DNA of 32,913 bases from IMG/VR virus record IMGVR_UViG_3300047548_001106, positions 1-32,913 of that record. The stretch is one strand, 5' to 3'. The notes beneath the pieces were generated by a model. It searched no databases. It worked only from the letters and a program-made list of their open reading frames with translations, and was not told where the DNA came from. How positions within the stretch are numbered: position 1 is the first letter of the stretch; the number at the start of each line of letters is the position of its first letter. This stretch comes from a virus. The translations under genes and the position numbers were made by a program. Positions 13,434 through 21,525 of this stretch are shown here, in pieces.

Positions 13434-13814
13434 TTACCCATGCTGCCCCCTGCGCTTTTGTTTTCCGATCCATGCCCCAAGGATTTTTCCGACTTCGGCC
13501 AACAATGCTTGCGCAGTCTTGACCTGATGAGGGGTAATGCCCTTGACGCTTTCACTCGACAAAAACCGCAGCCAAAACCGCAGATGCGACATGCCAGCAT
13601 CCGCGATGTAGAGGCGAGAAACCTGAGTTGACTTCCCTGCCTCCACAAACAGTTGAACCTGACCCATGAGGCACTGAATGAACATGTCGCGCACAACCCC
13701 ATGCTTTCTTGGCAAGTTTTGAGCAATGGGATACAGGTATGAAATCACGGTCTCATACTTCTCGACCACGGCCATGGGCTCATAGGTCTGTGTGCTGTCA
13801 AGTTCTGGTGTCAT
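13434..13814 (-). CDS. avd: DGR accessory variability determinant (Avd)
   Basis: A 126-aa all-helical protein closely resembling BPP-1 Avd as I recall it: VEKYETVISYLYPIAQNLPR, KHGVVRDMF, AGKSTQVSRLYIADAG, LRFWLRFL and QVKTAQALLAEVGKILGAWI. Avd forms a basic pentameric barrel that binds the reverse transcriptase and nucleic acid and is needed for retrohoming. The C-terminal GKQKRRGQHG is basic, as expected. It sits between the variable gene and the TR, the canonical BPP-1 order. No strong ribosome binding site is visible before its ATG. Confidence 0.94.
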   Translation of the reverse strand: MTPELDSTQTYEPMAVVEKYETVISYLYPIAQNLPRKHGVVRDMFIQCLMGQVQLFVEAGKSTQVSRLYIADAGMSHLRFWLRFLSSESVKGITPHQVKTAQALLAEVGKILGAWIGKQKRRGQHG

Positions 13815-13826
13815 TGGTCAGGTGCC

Positions 13827-13842
13827 GGCGGCTGTCGCCGCC
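13827..13842 (-). promoter_or_regulatory. Hairpin directly after the variable gene (DGR target element)
   Basis: Directly abutting the TAA stop of the mtd-like gene, GGCGGC and GCCGCC pair around a GACA tetraloop in the sense strand. BPP-1-type DGRs carry a short hairpin/cruciform just downstream of the VR that boosts retrohoming to the VR and is absent after the TR. Position, stem and GRNA-like loop fit that element. Confidence 0.75.
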
Positions 13843-15342
13843 TTAATCAAGAATCAGGTGGTCACAGACGCCGCGAGCCCCGATGCTGGTGTACGAGACC
13901 GTAGGGGAGTTGACCCAGTCCGAGCAACGCGAACCGGAGCTCGACGCTTCAACCCAGGTGCCCCCAAAGATCACGGCGTTCTCCATTTGATACGTGCTGC
14001 CACGCCCGCCCGTGTTGGCTGTCCATCCAGCAGCGGCTGCGCCGCCGCCGAATTCATCGCCCCAAATCCACATGCATCCGGACGACTGGGCCATGCCCCA
14101 TTTGCTGATGTATGTGGCATTCCATGTGGTGGAACCGGGGTCTGAGCCTATGGAAGATGCTTCGGTTGTCCCAAAGGCCAGTGCAGCAAATTCGGAATAT
14201 GTTGGCGCTCGCTTGCCATGGCTGCGCAGCACCTCCAAGGCCTCCCACCAATTCAGTGAGCCATAGGCATTGGATCCGTTGCCGCCAAATTTCGTTGGAA
14301 TCTTTGGTGGGCTTGAGCCATCAGCAATGGTGACGTTGTATTTGCTGGTGCCGTTTGTCAGATGATCAACGCCAAGCAGGTAAATATCAGACCAAAAGCC
14401 ATCGGCCACAAGAGCCATGCCGCGCGGGTCTGGGCAGGCCGGACGGAACTTCAAATCCCACATCGAATAGGCGTTGATTTGCGGAGTGCTGTTGCCGCCT
14501 CCAGACGATCCGGAGTGGCCGCCAGGCGCGTAATGGAAGCCACCAATCTTGCGCGACCCCGTGACAGGCGGAGATGTAAAGCTTGATGTGGCCTGGATTG
14601 AGGAATCCGGATTGACCCAGATTGCATAGTCATTGCCGGCCGTGAGGGTCGGCATTGTGATGGCTGTATCTGATGCAAATGCGATAAGCTTTCCACCGAC
14701 ATCAACCAATGTGCCAGCTTTGATGCTTGCCGTCCCATTGCCTGTTTTTGTGAATGCCACCGCGCTCGGATCTAACTTGATAAAAATTCCAAGTGTTGAT
14801 GGCAAGACTGGAAATGAACCGAATGTCTTGACGCCTGTAATTGTCTGATTTCCGCTGGTGACGACAACATCGGCCCCAAGTTTTGAACCAGTTGCAGCGC
14901 CTGCGCCGAGTTTGTCCGCCGTAACGGCTGCATTCGCCAGCTTTTGGGTTGTGACAATGCCATCCTGCAATGACTCAGCCCAGTCAGCGGATACACCCGG
15001 TTGGCTGGTTGCCACGTTTGCCAGGTTGTTGAGCAAAATCCAGAATTTTCCGCTGTGCAAAACGGAAGCCGGTTTGTTGAGTGCGCCAGAAAGTGTGTTC
15101 CAGTAACCCTTGAAGTTTGCGGCATCAAGTGCAGCCTCTGAGGCTATTTGTGTTTCCTCAAGACTGACGGCGGCCTTGGCTGCACTGACCGCTGCTGCGG
15201 CTTGTTTTGCATTGACATCGGCTTGCAATGCGTTGGCCTCCGTTGCAAATGTTGGCAATGCAGCCATGAATGCATCGGCCCGAGTTGCAAAATTTGCCGG
15301 GTCAGTTCGTGTGGGTGGTGTTGGCAGTGGAGTAATTGACAT
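13843..15342 (-). CDS. mtd: Mtd-like DGR-diversified receptor-binding tail protein
   Basis: A 499-aa protein. Residues 1-80 are an Ala/Glu-rich tail-attachment helix region, and 78-125 resemble tail-fibre segments (GYWNTLSGALNKPASVLHSG). From about residue 187 on it closely resembles BPP-1 Mtd as I recall it: AVAFTKTGNGTASIKAGTLV, DYAIWVNPD, KIGGFHYAPGG, YSMWDLKFRPACPDPRGMAL, YLLGVDHLTNGTSKYNVTIA. It ends in a C-type-lectin fold with the variable region at residues 455-494. In BPP-1 this protein binds the bacterial receptor. It is longer than BPP-1 Mtd (about 381 aa) because the N-terminal part is different. The start overlaps the preceding stop (TAATG). Confidence 0.95.
   Translation of the reverse strand: MSITPLPTPPTRTDPANFATRADAFMAALPTFATEANALQADVNAKQAAAAVSAAKAAVSLEETQIASEAALDAANFKGYWNTLSGALNKPASVLHSGKFWILLNNLANVATSQPGVSADWAESLQDGIVTTQKLANAAVTADKLGAGAATGSKLGADVVVTSGNQTITGVKTFGSFPVLPSTLGIFIKLDPSAVAFTKTGNGTASIKAGTLVDVGGKLIAFASDTAITMPTLTAGNDYAIWVNPDSSIQATSSFTSPPVTGSRKIGGFHYAPGGHSGSSGGGNSTPQINAYSMWDLKFRPACPDPRGMALVADGFWSDIYLLGVDHLTNGTSKYNVTIADGSSPPKIPTKFGGNGSNAYGSLNWWEALEVLRSHGKRAPTYSEFAALAFGTTEASSIGSDPGSTTWNATYISKWGMAQSSGCMWIWGDEFGGGAAAAGWTANTGGRGSTYQMENAVIFGGTWVEASSSGSRCSDWVNSPTVSYTSIGARGVCDHLILD
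13862..13980 (-). repeat. DGR variable repeat (VR) with IMH-like 3' end
   Basis: The last 119 bp before the C-terminal tail of the mtd-like gene. Relative to the TR the encoded changes are N to T, D to V, T to A, N to S, N to D, N to V, N to V, N to Y, N to T and N to S, while the scaffold (FGG, SGSRCS, NSPT, IGARGVC) is unchanged. At the sense 3' end a GC-rich block (CGGGGCTCGCGGCG, 13869-13882) followed by TCTGTGA corresponds to the initiation-of-mutagenic-homing element of BPP-1. Homology to TR stops at 13862. Confidence 0.95.
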
Positions 15343-16247
15343 TAGATCAATCCTTCTATTTCAAGTGAACAAAATGATTTGTTTTGATATGCAATATCTA
15401 TGGAAAAATCCCTGTAATAACCAAGCATCAGCATTGGCAAATAATCGTCTCCATCGGCTCCAATCCAAACTGATGGGGTGGCGCGAACATCCGCAAGGAT
15501 TCTTTGAACTCGATTGATCTGCGCGGTATCAAGCATCAGCCGTGCACTCATTCGCTTGCTGTATGCCCTTTTGACAAATGTGGTAACGCCAAAATCATCG
15601 GTATCCTTACGGCTGTAATCTGTGATGCCGACATTAGCCCCATATTCGGCGTCCCCGAGAAAATAGAAAGTTCCAAAGTTGCACAGGCCAATTTGCACAT
15701 CCGACCCGCCAGTCAATGTCAGCGTAATTTCTGAATTACTGAAAGGCGGAATATCAGTCATCACCACCTCTGATTTCTGGACAAAAGGCTCAAAAAAATA
15801 CTGGTACCAGTCGGAAATAATTGTTCCATCGAGTGGGAAAGAATCTGAATAAATAATTGGGCCGCCCGTGCCATCCTTAACGGTGACGTCGAGCTGATTT
15901 CCAGTTAGCCCCATCAATGCCAGACTGTTGAAGATTCCAGGTTTGAACACCACAACCAGTGGAGATGGGGCAATCGTTGCCGTACTGATTTGATTGTCAA
16001 ACATCGCGCACTTGTTGCACGGGCCAAGATCAAGCCATTTGGTTGCGTCTGTTCCAGGTGTGGCTGTGTTGGTGCTGACAAGGCTTATGAAAATATGGTT
16101 GATGGTTGTTCCGCTGTCGGTTACCGGATAAGTAACTTTGGCGTCTTTGGCGTAACTTGTTCCTGATACCCATGCCGCAGTGGGCTCTGGCGCAGTTGTG
16201 CTGACCAGCATGGATGGGTTGAATGGGGTTGGCTTAATGACTTTCAT
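15342..16247 (-). CDS. Tail-tip protein with carbohydrate-binding-like N-terminus
   Basis: A 301-aa protein. Residues about 25-75 (AWVSGTSYAKDAKVTYPVTD ... NTATPGTDATKWLDLG) resemble small chitin/carbohydrate-binding modules (CBM5/12-like) common in phage tail proteins. The remainder is beta-rich with several Cys (CNKCAMF). It lies between the tape measure and the receptor-binding protein and so probably belongs to the distal tail that carries the Mtd-like protein. No closer family recognised. Confidence 0.6.
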   Translation of the reverse strand: MKVIKPTPFNPSMLVSTTAPEPTAAWVSGTSYAKDAKVTYPVTDSGTTINHIFISLVSTNTATPGTDATKWLDLGPCNKCAMFDNQISTATIAPSPLVVVFKPGIFNSLALMGLTGNQLDVTVKDGTGGPIIYSDSFPLDGTIISDWYQYFFEPFVQKSEVVMTDIPPFSNSEITLTLTGGSDVQIGLCNFGTFYFLGDAEYGANVGITDYSRKDTDDFGVTTFVKRAYSKRMSARLMLDTAQINRVQRILADVRATPSVWIGADGDDYLPMLMLGYYRDFSIDIAYQNKSFCSLEIEGLI

Positions 16248-16256
16248 GCCCGTCCC

Positions 16257-19200
16257 TTATGCGGCTGCAACGGTTTGCATGGCATCACCGTCTTGAGTAA
16301 CGCGCTCCCACAGGCGCTGCGATTTGCCGGTGTTGACTGCGGTGGCCCTTGCTTCGGCCCGGAGATCGGCGACTTCGGCTCGGAGCGTGCCCAGCTCTTG
16401 CACCATGGCAGCCAAGTAAATCGATTGATCGGCTGTGCCTTGTTGGCTGTAAATGAAGCTTGGCAGCGCACGGACACCCAGAGCACCATCGGCCATGCGC
16501 TCAAGTGGCATGACCGCCTCAGGCCCAGCCTCACCCATGACGCCAAGTTGGCCGCCATTGAACATGAACGGCGTTGGTGTGTTGTAGATGCCTTGACCGC
16601 CAAAGACACCGCCCGATGCAAAGCCGAAGAAGCTCAGCACCTTGCCAATGAGGCCGCCGCCGCCACTTGACTGGTTGACCACCACCGGATTAGCTGCTGT
16701 TTTAGCGGTAGAAGCGTCGATGTTTCTCAGGTAATCACGAATTGGTGCCAGGTAGTCCAGTGCAGATGCGGTGTTTTTTGACACGGCCATGAGGCCGTCA
16801 TTGTTCATAAACACGAGTGCTTCAATTTGCTTTGCCGAAGCCTTCAGGGCGTCGGCAGTGTTGTCCATGGTTCCGCTGCTGTAGCTGCCAACCGTGTCAA
16901 CCGCCGAATTCACAAGCTCCAACGCGCTGAGTTGCCCATCTCCATTGAGGTCAACGGACTGAATTAGTTTTGAGATTTGCTCATCGGTTGCAATTCCTTT
17001 TAGCCCTTTTGACAACTCATCAAATGTCAGTAGGCCATCGACATTTGAATCAAGTCTGCTAAATTCTTTGACGGTGGTTCGCGCAAGTGTGTAAACCTCC
17101 GAGCTGATGCTTTCGCCAACCAATCCGATTGTTTCCCGGATCGACAGGAGGGCGTCCAGCGTTTCTTGCTGGTAGCCCTTGACGGCTGGCAGCCCGGAAA
17201 CCTCTGCGCTGACCTGCGCGACGATGGCCGCAAATTGCGCACCGCTGGTGGCCTGATTTTTGGCCGCTGCAATGTACTGATCGGCCATGCCCGTGATCGA
17301 GCCCAGGGCAGACTGATCATTGGCCCGTGCCAGATTCAATGTTTGCAGGTACTGTGTCCGCGCGGCAGACATCGACACCGAAGGTGAGCTGGTGCTGATC
17401 TTGAGCGCGGTGAGCCATTCGCTGATGCTCTTGCCGCTGGCCCGCAAGGCGTTGATTTTGGCTTCGGCCTCTTTTTGGGCGGCATCGGCGGTTGCCATGG
17501 CAGCCTTGGTGACCTCTGAAAATGCCGGTGCCAATTGCAGCAACACGGCATATTGCTGCCTGCCAACTTCGGTGTTGAGGTCTTGGGCGTCCACAAGGGC
17601 TTTGTAGGCATCCAACGTGCGAGGTAAGGCCGTGCCACCAAACGCCTGAGAAAACGCCTTGGTGAGCTGTTCCTGTGTCTTTGCCAGCCGCTCTTCCTGT
17701 GTGTAGATCGACTGGTAGTAAGCCGTGGTGAGCGTGGAAAACGCCTCTGTGCCGCCGACCAGATCGAGCAGCTTGCTTGCCGCATCAGCGCCCACGGCGC
17801 TGGTTGCCAAAAGGCTCTGGTTGAGGGTGCCAAGCACCTGATTGACCGCCATCAGGCTATTGCCAAGGCGGGCCAGGGTGACGGAGGCCAATTCGCCATC
17901 TTTGGCAAACATTGCAAGCGTTGCGCCATAGGCCGTTTGGGCCATGGCATCGCCAAAGCCCGTGATGGCCGCTGCAATCGCTTTTTCTTTGGCCGCATCG
18001 TCCAGGCCTTTGAGGCTGATGCTGATCGACTTGGAGAACCCGTTGACCGCATCGGCGCTCAGGCCGATGGCGCTGGCATAAGCCCGAGTGGCTGCGGTGG
18101 TCATGCCGACAGCGCCGTTGAGGAATTTTCCAAGCTCCGCATTGATGGCCGCATAGTCGGTACCGGATTTGTCGGATCGGAACCATCCGCCCTCTTGGTA
18201 CCAGCGGCTGTATTGGCTCAAATTGGCCCCTGAGGCCGTGAACTGGCCCGACAAGCCGTAATCCTGCGTTTCCTTGGCTCCCATGCCAAATGCACGGTTG
18301 ACCAGGCCGCCAATGGCACCGCCGATAGCCGCACCAATGGGGCCAGCAATGACAGCGCCAATGGCCGTGCCCGTGACGGTGGCAATGTTCTTGTTTCCGA
18401 ATGCTGCGTATTGGCCGCTGATGGCCGTGCCAATGCCGTACCCGGCCAAAGCGCCACCGGCATACGATGCCGCAGTGCCCAGTGCGCCCGCCGAAGACAT
18501 GAGCGAAGAGCCTGCCTGATTCAAAACGCCCGTGGTGTTGTTGACCAGCCAAGCGCCAATGTCCTGCGCAGCAAATGCCACCTTGTCGCCCAGCATGGCG
18601 AAACCACCGACGATGTTGTCGTACACGCTTTTGATGGTGCCGATCATGCCCAGCGAAGACCCGGAGACACCGGCTGCCTGTGCGCCAGACGCGCCAAAAG
18701 CGGAGGCCATGCCAGCGCCAAGCGGGCTGATGATGGCCTGAATCACGGGCCGCAAAATCATGGTCTTGAACATGTTGACGATGGTGTCGCGCATGTTTTT
18801 GGCGAAATCCTTGCCGGACTCAAAGCCGCGCATCAGCGCGTCCACGATGCTGTCGTTGATCTTGTTGGCTGTGCGCTCCCATTCATCGGCAGCTTTTTTG
18901 GCGGCTTTTTCGTTGGCGTCCAGCACCTCGCCATCTTTCATGGCCTTGATCAGACGTTTTTGCGCGTCAATGCGCGACTCCAGCGCCTTCACATAGCCAG
19001 GAATGACGTTTTCGGTGGCCTCAAGCGCGGCCAACTGGTTTTCCATTTCGGCCAACGTCAATTCGGCCAGAGCTGATTTTCCTTGGCCGTAGGTGGCGTT
19101 TGCCATTTCCTGAGATTTGGCCTGCGCTTCAATGGCATCCACCTGTTTCCAGGCTTCACCCAAAGTCTTAGCCATTTCGTCATTGATTTGTTTTTCCAGC

Positions 19201-20549
19201 TTGGCCCGATCCTCAGCCGCTTTTTTCATGAACGGCTGTTGTTCCAGCAGAAGGCGCTGCGCATCGGTCAACTGGTCAACCGTCAGCTTGCCCGCTTTGT
19301 AGGCGGCATTGAGGCTGTTCCATTTTTCAAGGAAATCACCCGACAAACCGCTGTCCACCTGCGTCAAGCTGGAATAGAGCTTTGCGCCGCTGTCGGCCAG
19401 CTTGGCTGCCTCTTCGGCCAGCTTTTGCGCAGCCTTGGCCGCTGCCTCTTGCGCCTTGATATCCAGCTTGGAGGCATCCAACACAGGTTTTGCGGCTTCG
19501 GCCACCTTGGCCGTGGCCTCAATCTCTTTCATCCTGTCGCGCAGCCGCTGACCCAGCATCTTGTCATCAAACATGGTGGTCACCTCTGACCACCCGTTGG
19601 AAAACGCTTTGCCAGCCCGCATGAAGTTGCCTTGGGCCATTTCGTATGCGCCCAGGGCCAGGGTGCTGAGCGTGGTGATCAGCACACCAAACACCCGGAT
19701 CAGGAATTGCGCACCATCGGCCACATAGCTCAGGCCAATGATGGCCGACTGCGTCCAGCGGGCAATGGTGCCGTCTTTGCTGAGTTTGGCAATTTCATCG
19801 CGGACGCCGCCGCTGCCATTCATCACATCCAGGAAAGCTTGAGTTGCCAGGTCAAGCGCGGGCACCATGCCCATGCTCACTTGTTTTTGCCATGCCTCAC
19901 TGGTGGCTTTTGCGCGGGTCAGGTTATCGGTGAAGTTGTCCGCAGCCTCAGCCTGTGCTGTGGTGGTTTTGGCTTGAATCTCACCGGCCAGCGCCAGGTC
20001 TTTCATCATGGGCAGCAGCTTTGCTCCCTCTTTGCCAAAAATCGCCATGGACACGGCAGCTTTGCTTGCGCCGTCCTGGTATTCGCCCAGGGTGCGGGCC
20101 AGCAGCATGAATTGCTCATCCGGGGCCAATTTCTGGAATTCGCGCACATCCAGGCCCATAGCCTGCAATGCAAAACCAGCGCCCTTGCCTTCCTCTGTCA
20201 CGCTGGTGAGTGAGCGCGTCATGCGGTTCATGGCCGCAGCGATGCTCTCAGCGTTTTGTCCGCTGTATTTGCCGACAGCGGCCAAGCCGCTCAAAGATTC
20301 AACAGTCACTCCCGCCTGGATTGCCAGATCATTGAGTGCAGCAGCGCTTTCGATGCTGCCCATGACCATGTTTTTTGCCCAATTGACGGACATGCCAATG
20401 CCCAGCAGTCCAAGGGCTTTGGTGGCGATGCCAGCGGCCAGCTCAATGCGCTTGGACATGCTTTGCGCCATTTGCTCGACCTCAGCGAATTTACGCTGCA
20501 CATCGGCAATGTCGGCCATGAGTTTGATGTTGACGGCACCGGCCTGCAT
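16257..20549 (-). CDS. Tail tape measure protein
   Basis: A 1430-aa protein, the largest in the window. It starts MQAGAVNIKLMADIADVQRK and has long helical regions, Gly/Ala-rich membrane-like stretches (about 690-760) and a lambda gpH-like C-terminus (GGQLGVMGEAGPEAVMPLER). It sets tail length and is ejected during infection; tails near 200 nm would be expected at about 0.15 nm per residue. Residues about 1163-1210 hold two canonical EF-hand loops (DSNVDGLLTFDE and DLNGDGQLSALE), unusual for this family. A second reading frame shadows it but has no gene features. Confidence 0.93.
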   Translation of the reverse strand: MQAGAVNIKLMADIADVQRKFAEVEQMAQSMSKRIELAAGIATKALGLLGIGMSVNWAKNMVMGSIESAAALNDLAIQAGVTVESLSGLAAVGKYSGQNAESIAAAMNRMTRSLTSVTEEGKGAGFALQAMGLDVREFQKLAPDEQFMLLARTLGEYQDGASKAAVSMAIFGKEGAKLLPMMKDLALAGEIQAKTTTAQAEAADNFTDNLTRAKATSEAWQKQVSMGMVPALDLATQAFLDVMNGSGGVRDEIAKLSKDGTIARWTQSAIIGLSYVADGAQFLIRVFGVLITTLSTLALGAYEMAQGNFMRAGKAFSNGWSEVTTMFDDKMLGQRLRDRMKEIEATAKVAEAAKPVLDASKLDIKAQEAAAKAAQKLAEEAAKLADSGAKLYSSLTQVDSGLSGDFLEKWNSLNAAYKAGKLTVDQLTDAQRLLLEQQPFMKKAAEDRAKLEKQINDEMAKTLGEAWKQVDAIEAQAKSQEMANATYGQGKSALAELTLAEMENQLAALEATENVIPGYVKALESRIDAQKRLIKAMKDGEVLDANEKAAKKAADEWERTANKINDSIVDALMRGFESGKDFAKNMRDTIVNMFKTMILRPVIQAIISPLGAGMASAFGASGAQAAGVSGSSLGMIGTIKSVYDNIVGGFAMLGDKVAFAAQDIGAWLVNNTTGVLNQAGSSLMSSAGALGTAASYAGGALAGYGIGTAISGQYAAFGNKNIATVTGTAIGAVIAGPIGAAIGGAIGGLVNRAFGMGAKETQDYGLSGQFTASGANLSQYSRWYQEGGWFRSDKSGTDYAAINAELGKFLNGAVGMTTAATRAYASAIGLSADAVNGFSKSISISLKGLDDAAKEKAIAAAITGFGDAMAQTAYGATLAMFAKDGELASVTLARLGNSLMAVNQVLGTLNQSLLATSAVGADAASKLLDLVGGTEAFSTLTTAYYQSIYTQEERLAKTQEQLTKAFSQAFGGTALPRTLDAYKALVDAQDLNTEVGRQQYAVLLQLAPAFSEVTKAAMATADAAQKEAEAKINALRASGKSISEWLTALKISTSSPSVSMSAARTQYLQTLNLARANDQSALGSITGMADQYIAAAKNQATSGAQFAAIVAQVSAEVSGLPAVKGYQQETLDALLSIRETIGLVGESISSEVYTLARTTVKEFSRLDSNVDGLLTFDELSKGLKGIATDEQISKLIQSVDLNGDGQLSALELVNSAVDTVGSYSSGTMDNTADALKASAKQIEALVFMNNDGLMAVSKNTASALDYLAPIRDYLRNIDASTAKTAANPVVVNQSSGGGGLIGKVLSFFGFASGGVFGGQGIYNTPTPFMFNGGQLGVMGEAGPEAVMPLERMADGALGVRALPSFIYSQQGTADQSIYLAAMVQELGTLRAEVADLRAEARATAVNTGKSQRLWERVTQDGDAMQTVAAA

Positions 20550-20551
20550 GC

Positions 20552-20923
20552 TCAGTGATCCTTTCGTGCGGCTTGCGCACGTGCACCAAAAATCGAGCGA
20601 ACGCCATCAGAGACGGCTTGCCGGTGATCATTGGCGGGTTGTTCGATGAAGAATGGCGGGCAATCGACTTGCTGCGCATCCTGACTGGCGACAACGTAGG
20701 CCGTGCTGAGACGGCGCAAGGCCCGAGCCTCCCACGCCTGCAATTCAACCCCGGTGTTGAGCTGCCAAGCCATCAGGTCGGCATGAGACATGGGGATTGG
20801 CCCCATGGCTCCATGCGAGACCGGCCCAGCATCAAACAGGTAGCCAATGAGGTGCCCAGCCGCTCCAACGGGCGGCAAATCGGGAGTGCGTCCCGCATTC
20901 TCGATTTGCTGCATTCTGGTCAT
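20552..20923 (-). CDS. Tail assembly chaperone T domain (expressed as GT by frameshift)
   Basis: A 123-aa open frame starting MTRMQQIENAGRTPDLPPVG, with MGPIPMSHADLMAWQLNTGV and LRRLSTAYVVAS, the pattern of the second-frame tail chaperone between tail tube and tape measure genes. The frame is open upstream to the AAATTTT slip site at 21037-21043, so it is probably made mainly as the C-terminal part of a 287-aa G-T fusion and not from its own ATG. GT binds the tape measure and recruits tube subunits. Confidence 0.75.
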   Translation of the reverse strand: MTRMQQIENAGRTPDLPPVGAAGHLIGYLFDAGPVSHGAMGPIPMSHADLMAWQLNTGVELQAWEARALRRLSTAYVVASQDAQQVDCPPFFIEQPANDHRQAVSDGVRSIFGARAQAARKDH

Positions 20924-20991
20924 TGGTTTGTCTGTTGCCTTTTCTGACTTGAGGTTTTTGCTTTTTGGTTGAGGTGCCGTTTGAAGCCAAG

Positions 20992-21043
20992 CGGTCTGCT
21001 GTACGTAGACCGTCAGGTCATCAATCAGGCGCTCGTAAAATTT
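20992..21043 (-). promoter_or_regulatory. Programmed -1 ribosomal frameshift site
   Basis: Minus-strand heptamer A AAT TTT (21043-21037), in frame with gene G, fits the X XXY YYZ slippery rule. A -1 slip continues as TAC GAG CGC CTG and reads without a stop through 38 codons into the ATG at 20923 in the T frame; I checked each codon. The zero frame ends at TGA 21025-21027, four codons later. A stem CGGTCT/AGACCG with a 9-nt loop (20992-21012) begins about 25 nt downstream, further than usual for a stimulator. Confidence 0.85.
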
Positions 21044-21414
21044 GCCCAGTCCCCAATGGCTTTGCCGACCTGATCGGCAATGAAGCCAATGGACGGGTCG
21101 TTGTATGCGGCCTCAAATGCCGTGCTGTCGCCCTGGTAGGCCCAGCCGTTGAAAGACACGGTGCAAGCGGCCAGGAATGCTGCGTTTTCGCGCTGTTGCT
21201 CATCGGCGCTCAGCTTGACCTTGCCCTTTTTTGCCATCCGATCCAGCATGCGCTGGGTGCGCTGGGAATTGGCTTTCTGGTACGCCTTACTGCCAGGGCC
21301 ATACACGGTGACGCTCAAAGGCTTACCGTTGCCATCCAGCAGCGGTTCATCGTTGCCATTGAGCAGTTCGAGGGTGAATGTGTCTTTGGCGGCCAGGGTG
21401 GTGATTTCAAACAT
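21025..21414 (-). CDS. Tail assembly chaperone G
   Basis: A 129-aa protein starting MFEITTLAAKDTFTLELLNG, with AAAGGAAA before the ATG. Beta-rich N-terminus, helical centre (RTQRMLDRMAKKGKVKLSAD) and the C-terminal NGWAYQGDSTAFEAAYNDP typical of phage tail chaperones. It sits between tail tube and tape measure genes and carries the slip site four codons before its stop. A 12-codon upstream extension is possible but lacks a better ribosome binding site. Confidence 0.82.
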   Translation of the reverse strand: MFEITTLAAKDTFTLELLNGNDEPLLDGNGKPLSVTVYGPGSKAYQKANSQRTQRMLDRMAKKGKVKLSADEQQRENAAFLAACTVSFNGWAYQGDSTAFEAAYNDPSIGFIADQVGKAIGDWANFTSA

Positions 21415-21525
21415 TTTTGGTTTCCTTTTGCGGGGAGTTGATGAGGTCATGGGAAATTGCCCTTACTTGGCCCAGCCGCTTCCCGCAAAAGAAGCGAACC
21501 GGGCCAAGCAGGTGCACGGAGGGGC

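Noticed and set aside
13130-13726. A 198-codon open frame covering the TR (reads NNSPTNSNNNIGARG and continues through the spacer)
   Set aside because: It is the template repeat and spacer read in the VR frame, overlapping avd in another frame. The TR is a template and not a coding gene, and no ribosome binding site or domain supports it.
13862-16247. A second DGR target (another VR) in tail genes
   Set aside because: I looked for further copies of the TR end sequence (GGCGTCTGTGA and the FGGxW scaffold) and saw none outside 13862-13980.
18411-19589. Plus-strand open frames inside the tape measure region
   Set aside because: They are antisense to the tape measure gene and have His/Arg/Cys-rich composition typical of shadow frames.
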